Shown here in pieces: positions 60,124-64,000 of a stretch of DNA of 64,000 bases (positions are counted from its first letter, which is position 1; each line of letters opens with the position of its first letter). A program made the translations under genes and the position numbers. Source of the DNA: Streptomyces sp. SLBN-31 (GTDB lineage: Bacteria > Actinomycetota > Actinomycetes > Streptomycetales > Streptomycetaceae); the NCBI RefSeq assembly GCF_006715395.1, contig NZ_VFNC01000001.1:1302001-1366000 (forward strand), written 5' to 3'. Below the pieces are notes generated by a model. The model saw only the letters and a list, made by a program, of their open reading frames with translations. It made no database searches and was not told the origin of the DNA.

Positions 60124-63030
60124 ATGACAGAGACGGCGAGCGGTCCGGCACGGAGTTCCCGCGCCAAGGGCACCAAGGCGGCAGCGAACAAGGGCCTGCG
60201 TATCGAGCGCATCCACACCACCCCCGGCGTGCACCCGTACGACGAGGTGACCTGGGAGCGCCGTGACGTCGTCATGACCAACTGGCGCGACGGCTCGGTC
60301 AACTTCGAGCAGCGCGGCGTCGAGTTCCCCGACTTCTGGTCGGTGAACGCGGTCAACATCGTCACCAGCAAGTACTTCCGCGGCGCGGTCGGCACCCCGC
60401 AGCGCGAGGTGAGCCTCAAGCAGCTCATCGACCGCATCGTGAAGACGTACCGGAAGGCCGGCGAGGACTACAAGTACTTCGCCTCTCCCGCGGACGCCGA
60501 GATCTTCGAGCACGAGCTGGCGTACGCCCTCCTGCACCAGATCTTCAGCTTCAACAGCCCCGTCTGGTTCAACGTGGGCACGCCCCAGCCGCAGCAGGTC
60601 TCCGCCTGCTTCATCCTGTCCGTCGACGACTCCATGGAGTCGATCCTCGACTGGTACAAGGAAGAGGGCATGATCTTCAAGGGCGGCTCCGGTGCCGGCC
60701 TGAACCTCTCCCGCATCCGCTCCTCCAAGGAGCTGCTCTCCTCCGGTGGCAACGCCTCCGGTCCGGTCTCCTTCATGCGCGGCGCCGACGCCTCCGCCGG
60801 CACCATCAAGTCCGGTGGTGCCACCCGCCGTGCCGCCAAGATGGTCATCCTGGATGTCGACCACCCCGACATTGAGGACTTCATCGAGACCAAGGTGAAG
60901 GAGGAGGAGAAGATCCGCGCCCTGCGCGACGCGGGGTTCGACATGGACCTGGGCGGCGACGACATCACGTCCGTCCAGTACCAGAACGCCAACAACTCGG
61001 TCCGTGTCAACGACGAGTTCATGAAGGCCGTCGAGCAGGGCGGCAAGTTCGGCCTGCGCGCGCGGATGACCGGCGAGGTCATCGAAGAGGTCGAGGCCAA
61101 GGCCCTGTTCCGCAAGATGGCCGAGGCCGCCTGGGCCTGTGCCGACCCGGGCATCCAGTACGACGACACGATCAACCGCTGGCACACCTGCCCGGAGTCC
61201 GGCCGCATCAACGGCTCGAACCCCTGCAGCGAGTACATGCACCTGGACAACACGTCCTGCAACCTCGCCTCGCTGAACCTGATGAAGTTCCTCAAGGACG
61301 ACGGCAAGGGCACCCAGTCCTTCGACGTCGAGCGCTTCGCCAAGGTCGTCGAGCTCGTCATCACCGCGATGGACATCTCCATCTGCTTCGCGGACTTCCC
61401 GACCCAGAAGATCGGCGAGAACACGCGCGCGTTCCGCCAGCTCGGCATCGGCTACGCCAACCTCGGCGCCCTGCTGATGGCGACCGGCCACGCCTACGAC
61501 TCCGACGGCGGCCGCGCCCTCGCCGGGGCCATCACCTCCCTGATGACCGGCACGTCGTACAAGCGCTCCGCCGAACTCGCCGCGGTCGTCGGCGCGTACG
61601 ACGGCTACGTCCGCAACGCGACCGCCCACAACCGCGTGATGAAGCAGCACGCCGACGCCAACACCAAGGCCGTCCGCATGGACGACCTCGACACGCCGAT
61701 CTGGGCCGCCGCCACGGAGGCCTGGCAGGACGTGCTGCGCCTCGGCGAGAAGAACGGTTTCCGTAACTCCCAGGCGTCCGTCATCGCCCCGACCGGCACC
61801 ATCGGTCTGGCGATGTCCTGCGACACCACCGGCCTGGAGCCCGACCTCGCCCTGGTCAAGTTCAAGAAGCTGGTCGGCGGCGGCTCGATGCAGATCGTCA
61901 ACGGCACCGTCCCGCAGGCCCTGCGTCGCCTGGGCTACCAGGAGGAGCAGATCGAGGCGATCGTCGCCCACATCGCCGAGCACGGCAATGTGATCGACGC
62001 CCCCGGCCTCAAGCACGAGCACTACGAGGTGTTCGACTGCGCCATGGGCGAGCGTTCCATCTCCGCGATGGGTCACGTCCGCATGATGGCCGCGATCCAG
62101 CCGTGGATCTCCGGCGCCCTGTCCAAGACGGTCAACCTGCCGGAGTCGGCGACCGTCGAGGACGTCGAGGAGGTCTACTTCGAGGCCTGGAAGATGGGCG
62201 TCAAGGCGCTCGCCATCTACCGCGACAACTGCAAGGTCGGCCAGCCGCTCTCCGCCAAGACCAAGGAGAAGGAGAAGGCCGAGGTCACGGAGAAGGCCGA
62301 GGCGACCATCCGCGAGACGGTCGAGAAGGTCATCGAGTACCGCCCGGTCCGCAAGCGCCTCCCGAAGGGTCGTCCCGGCATCACGACGTCGTTCACGGTC
62401 GGCGGCGCCGAGGGCTACATGACCGCCAACTCCTACCCGGACGACGGTCTCGGCGAGGTCTTCCTGAAGATGTCCAAGCAGGGCTCCACCCTCGCGGGCA
62501 TGATGGACGCCTTCTCCATCGCCGTGTCCGTCGGCCTCCAGTACGGCGTGCCCCTGGAGACGTACGTCTCGAAGTTCACCAACATGCGCTTCGAGCCGGC
62601 CGGTATGACGGACGACCCGGACGTGCGGATGGCGCAGTCGATCGTCGACTACATCTTCCGCCGCCTGGCGCTGGACTTCCTGCCCTTCGAGACGCGGTCC
62701 GCGCTCGGCATCCACTCCGCCGAGGAGCGCCAGCGTCACCTGGAGACCGGCTCGTACGAGCAGTCCATGGACGAGGACGAGGTCGACGTCGAGGGCCTGG
62801 CCCAGTCGGCGCCGCGCGCCCAGGAGCTGAAGGCCGTCGCCACGCCGCGTGCCGAGGTCGAGGCGGCCAAGCCCGCCCCGAAGCAGGCCCACACCAGCGC
62901 CGAACTGGTGGAGATGCAGATGGGCATCCAGGCCGACGCCCCGCTCTGCTTCTCCTGCGGTACGAAGATGCAGCGCGCCGGTTCCTGCTACATCTGCGAG
63001 GGCTGCGGCTCGACCAGCGGCTGCAGCTGA
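60124..63030 (+). CDS. nrdJ: Adenosylcobalamin-dependent ribonucleotide reductase NrdJ
   Basis: 968 residues, class II. Substrate and radical sites: FNSPVWFNVG, CFILSVDDSMESILDWY, SGAGLNLSRIR and the catalytic N-P-C-S-E loop (near residue 366). The C-terminal zinc ribbon (CFSCGTKMQRAGSCYICEGC) supplies the reductant Cys. Makes dNTPs in the presence or absence of oxygen using coenzyme B12. GGGAGG lies ~7 nt before the ATG. In Streptomyces the class Ia enzyme, not this one, is under a B12 riboswitch. Confidence 0.96.
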   Translation: MTETASGPARSSRAKGTKAAANKGLRIERIHTTPGVHPYDEVTWERRDVVMTNWRDGSVNFEQRGVEFPDFWSVNAVNIVTSKYFRGAVGTPQREVSLKQLIDRIVKTYRKAGEDYKYFASPADAEIFEHELAYALLHQIFSFNSPVWFNVGTPQPQQVSACFILSVDDSMESILDWYKEEGMIFKGGSGAGLNLSRIRSSKELLSSGGNASGPVSFMRGADASAGTIKSGGATRRAAKMVILDVDHPDIEDFIETKVKEEEKIRALRDAGFDMDLGGDDITSVQYQNANNSVRVNDEFMKAVEQGGKFGLRARMTGEVIEEVEAKALFRKMAEAAWACADPGIQYDDTINRWHTCPESGRINGSNPCSEYMHLDNTSCNLASLNLMKFLKDDGKGTQSFDVERFAKVVELVITAMDISICFADFPTQKIGENTRAFRQLGIGYANLGALLMATGHAYDSDGGRALAGAITSLMTGTSYKRSAELAAVVGAYDGYVRNATAHNRVMKQHADANTKAVRMDDLDTPIWAAATEAWQDVLRLGEKNGFRNSQASVIAPTGTIGLAMSCDTTGLEPDLALVKFKKLVGGGSMQIVNGTVPQALRRLGYQEEQIEAIVAHIAEHGNVIDAPGLKHEHYEVFDCAMGERSISAMGHVRMMAAIQPWISGALSKTVNLPESATVEDVEEVYFEAWKMGVKALAIYRDNCKVGQPLSAKTKEKEKAEVTEKAEATIRETVEKVIEYRPVRKRLPKGRPGITTSFTVGGAEGYMTANSYPDDGLGEVFLKMSKQGSTLAGMMDAFSIAVSVGLQYGVPLETYVSKFTNMRFEPAGMTDDPDVRMAQSIVDYIFRRLALDFLPFETRSALGIHSAEERQRHLETGSYEQSMDEDEVDVEGLAQSAPRAQELKAVATPRAEVEAAKPAPKQAHTSAELVEMQMGIQADAPLCFSCGTKMQRAGSCYICEGCGSTSGCS

Positions 63031-63066
63031 TGCCGCGCCAGCGCGGCTGAATGGGCTGTGAGAGGA

Positions 63067-63104
63067 GGGCGGTGGAGCCGGGTTCCGGCTCCACCGCCCC
63101 CTTT
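63067..63104 (+). terminator. Terminator after nrdJ
   Basis: A perfect 14-bp stem (63067-63080 with 63086-63099), loop GGTTC, followed by CCTTT, ~37 nt past the stop. Confidence 0.85.
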
Positions 63105-63193
63105 CGTCGAGAAGCGAAAACTTGTTCCCCCAAAGGGTGTTCACAGGTTAGGCTCCCCCGGCGCACGACCGGCGCGAACGTCAGGGTGGGAAC

Positions 63194-63913
63194 GTGGGGG
63201 ACATGGTCGACGGTTTCGCCGACTCCGGAAGAGCAGCGACTGAGCCCGAGAAGGGCATGAGCGCGGGGGCCCAGGCGATCGCCGCGGTGGTGGCGGTCGG
63301 AGGCCTGGCGCTGGCCCTGTGGGCGCTCGGAGGGACCCTGCGACAGGGGCCCGCCGAAAGCGGGCCGGCCAAGTGCGGGGCCGCGCACCGTACAAAGCCG
63401 TCGAAGGGCGTGACCGGGGCCCAGCTGTGCACGGCCCTGAACCGACCGGACCTGCCCGCGCTGCTCGGCATCCCGGACGAGTACGCGCAGACCGCCGACG
63501 GCAACGAGAGCACCATCACCTCCGCCGACGGCAGCAAGACCAGCACCCCGGAGGCGAACGTCGATCTGAAGACGTACTCCCTCAAGCTCTCGGTGTCCGA
63601 CGACGACGTCCCGGTGGCCGACATGGCCGCCTTCCTCGGCGCCACCGCGCAGCGCAGGACGGTCCTCGGACATCCCGCGGTCCTCTACTCGGACCGCACC
63701 ATCGCCCTGAGCTTCAACCTGGGCGGCGGCAAGGCCAGTACCGGCCCGGGCGGCATCGCCAGGAGCCTGCTGGTCGCCAGGGACGCCGAGGACGGCGGCG
63801 GGTTCTACGAGGTCTCCCTCTGGCGCCAGGACTTCGCGACGCCCGACGACACGGCGCTGTTCCGCGTCGCCGAGAAGGTACTGCCGACGGTTCCGGGCTG
63901 GCGCACGGGCTGA
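63194..63913 (+). CDS. DUF6215-like membrane-anchored protein
   Basis: 239 residues. One hydrophobic helix near residue 28-48 (AGAQAIAAVVAVGGLALALW) anchors an extracytoplasmic domain with two Cys (KCGAA and QLCTALN) that could form a disulphide, and recognisable motifs LNRPDLPALLGIPDEY and FRVAEKVLPTVPGWRTG near the C-terminus. Streptomyces genomes hold several such proteins (DUF6215); no function known. GTG 63194 preferred since AGGGTGGG ends 4-5 nt upstream; ATG 63203 is the alternative. Confidence 0.75.
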   Translation: MGDMVDGFADSGRAATEPEKGMSAGAQAIAAVVAVGGLALALWALGGTLRQGPAESGPAKCGAAHRTKPSKGVTGAQLCTALNRPDLPALLGIPDEYAQTADGNESTITSADGSKTSTPEANVDLKTYSLKLSVSDDDVPVADMAAFLGATAQRRTVLGHPAVLYSDRTIALSFNLGGGKASTGPGGIARSLLVARDAEDGGGFYEVSLWRQDFATPDDTALFRVAEKVLPTVPGWRTG

Positions 63914-63919
63914 GGGGGA

Positions 63920-64000
63920 TCAGGGCTGGTGTGCGCGGCCCATGGTCCTGGTGAACGTCTCCGGGTCGTCCTCGTGGCCGTGGATCCCTGGGTGGAAGTC
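63920..64000 (-). CDS. C-terminal 26 residues of an unidentified minus-strand gene
   Basis: The frame runs from the window edge to a TGA at 63920-63922, encoding DFHPGIHGHEDDPETFTRTM and ending in GRAHQP. G or C at nearly every third codon position argues for a real gene. Converges with the DUF6215-like gene with only 6 nt between the stops. Too short to name. Confidence 0.6.
   Translation of the reverse strand, partial: DFHPGIHGHEDDPETFTRTMGRAHQP

Noticed and set aside
58963..63144. 1393-codon open frame on the minus strand opposite nrdJ, and similar long antisense frames (e.g. 2636-5023, 38537-40561).
   Set aside because: Such frames are a by-product of very high GC3 codon use on the true strand; they lack starts with ribosome sites and have low-complexity, His/Arg/Asp-rich translations.

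Overview
The window is high-GC actinobacterial chromosome. Codon third positions are almost always G or C, GTG starts are common, and gene order (osaAB - ftsK - rimO/pgsA/cinA/clgR - dps - lhr - recA/recX - gluABCD - miaB - miaA - dapF - rshA - hflX - dinG - lexA - nrdR/nrdJ) is the Streptomyces core-chromosome order I know from S. coelicolor (around SCO5748-SCO5806). I see no phage, transposon, integrase, CRISPR array, rRNA or tRNA. Function and start calls come from reading motifs, spacing and synteny; no database search was run.

Layout. 1-5.4 kb: the 3' end of a hybrid histidine kinase (OsaA type), its response regulator OsaB and the DNA translocase FtsK. 5.5-10.7 kb: a membrane-anchored HTH protein, then the tightly packed rimO-pgsA-cinA run followed by clgR and dps. 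10.6-17.2 kb (minus strand): an SDR oxidoreductase, a Nei/Fpg DNA glycosylase and the very long Lhr helicase. 17.4-20.3 kb: an AraC regulator, the AzlCD amino-acid exporter and a toroid-fold protein. 20.3-24.3 kb: DUF3046 protein, AI-2E-type permease, recA and recX. 24.3-27.5 kb (minus): a cysteine-catabolism unit (short Cys-rich leader peptide, cysteine dioxygenase, rhodanese) and an FAD monooxygenase. 27.6-31.0 kb (minus): the gluABCD glutamate ABC importer. 31.3-38.4 kb: a two-component pair, a lone TAXI solute receptor, a MazG-like NTP hydrolase, a 969-residue PP2C/SpoIIE signalling protein and a copper-binding lipoprotein. 38.5-46.7 kb: miaB, a LigB-like protein, two small basic/acidic proteins, miaA, a membrane protein, dapF and rshA. 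46.8-51.2 kb: a secreted M1 metallopeptidase, hflX and a secreted trypsin-like protease. 51.4-55.7 kb: a small siderophore-type cluster (aminotransferase, IucA/IucC synthetase, IucB-like acyltransferase). 55.9-63 kb: dinG (frameshifted here), lexA, nrdR and nrdJ. The last kilobase holds a secreted or membrane DUF6215-like protein and the tail of a minus-strand gene.

How the genes work together. The strongest theme is DNA damage and nucleotide supply. recA and lexA carry LexA-type boxes. recA, lhr, dinG and the MazG-like gene each carry the same TTGTCAGTG-N8-TAnnnT element (the RecA-NDp / PafBC-type, LexA-independent actinobacterial damage promoter), and rimO has a weaker match. nrdR/nrdJ supply deoxynucleotides and have paired NrdR boxes upstream. 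A second theme is amino-acid and sulfur handling: glutamate uptake, AzlCD export, and cysteine dioxygenase behind a leaderless Cys-rich peptide with the look of an attenuator. A third is genome texture: short tandem repeats (21-37 bp periods) sit at or just beyond the stop codons of several genes, including both ends of the siderophore cluster, and two neighbouring genes look damaged (an internally shortened aminotransferase and a frameshifted dinG).
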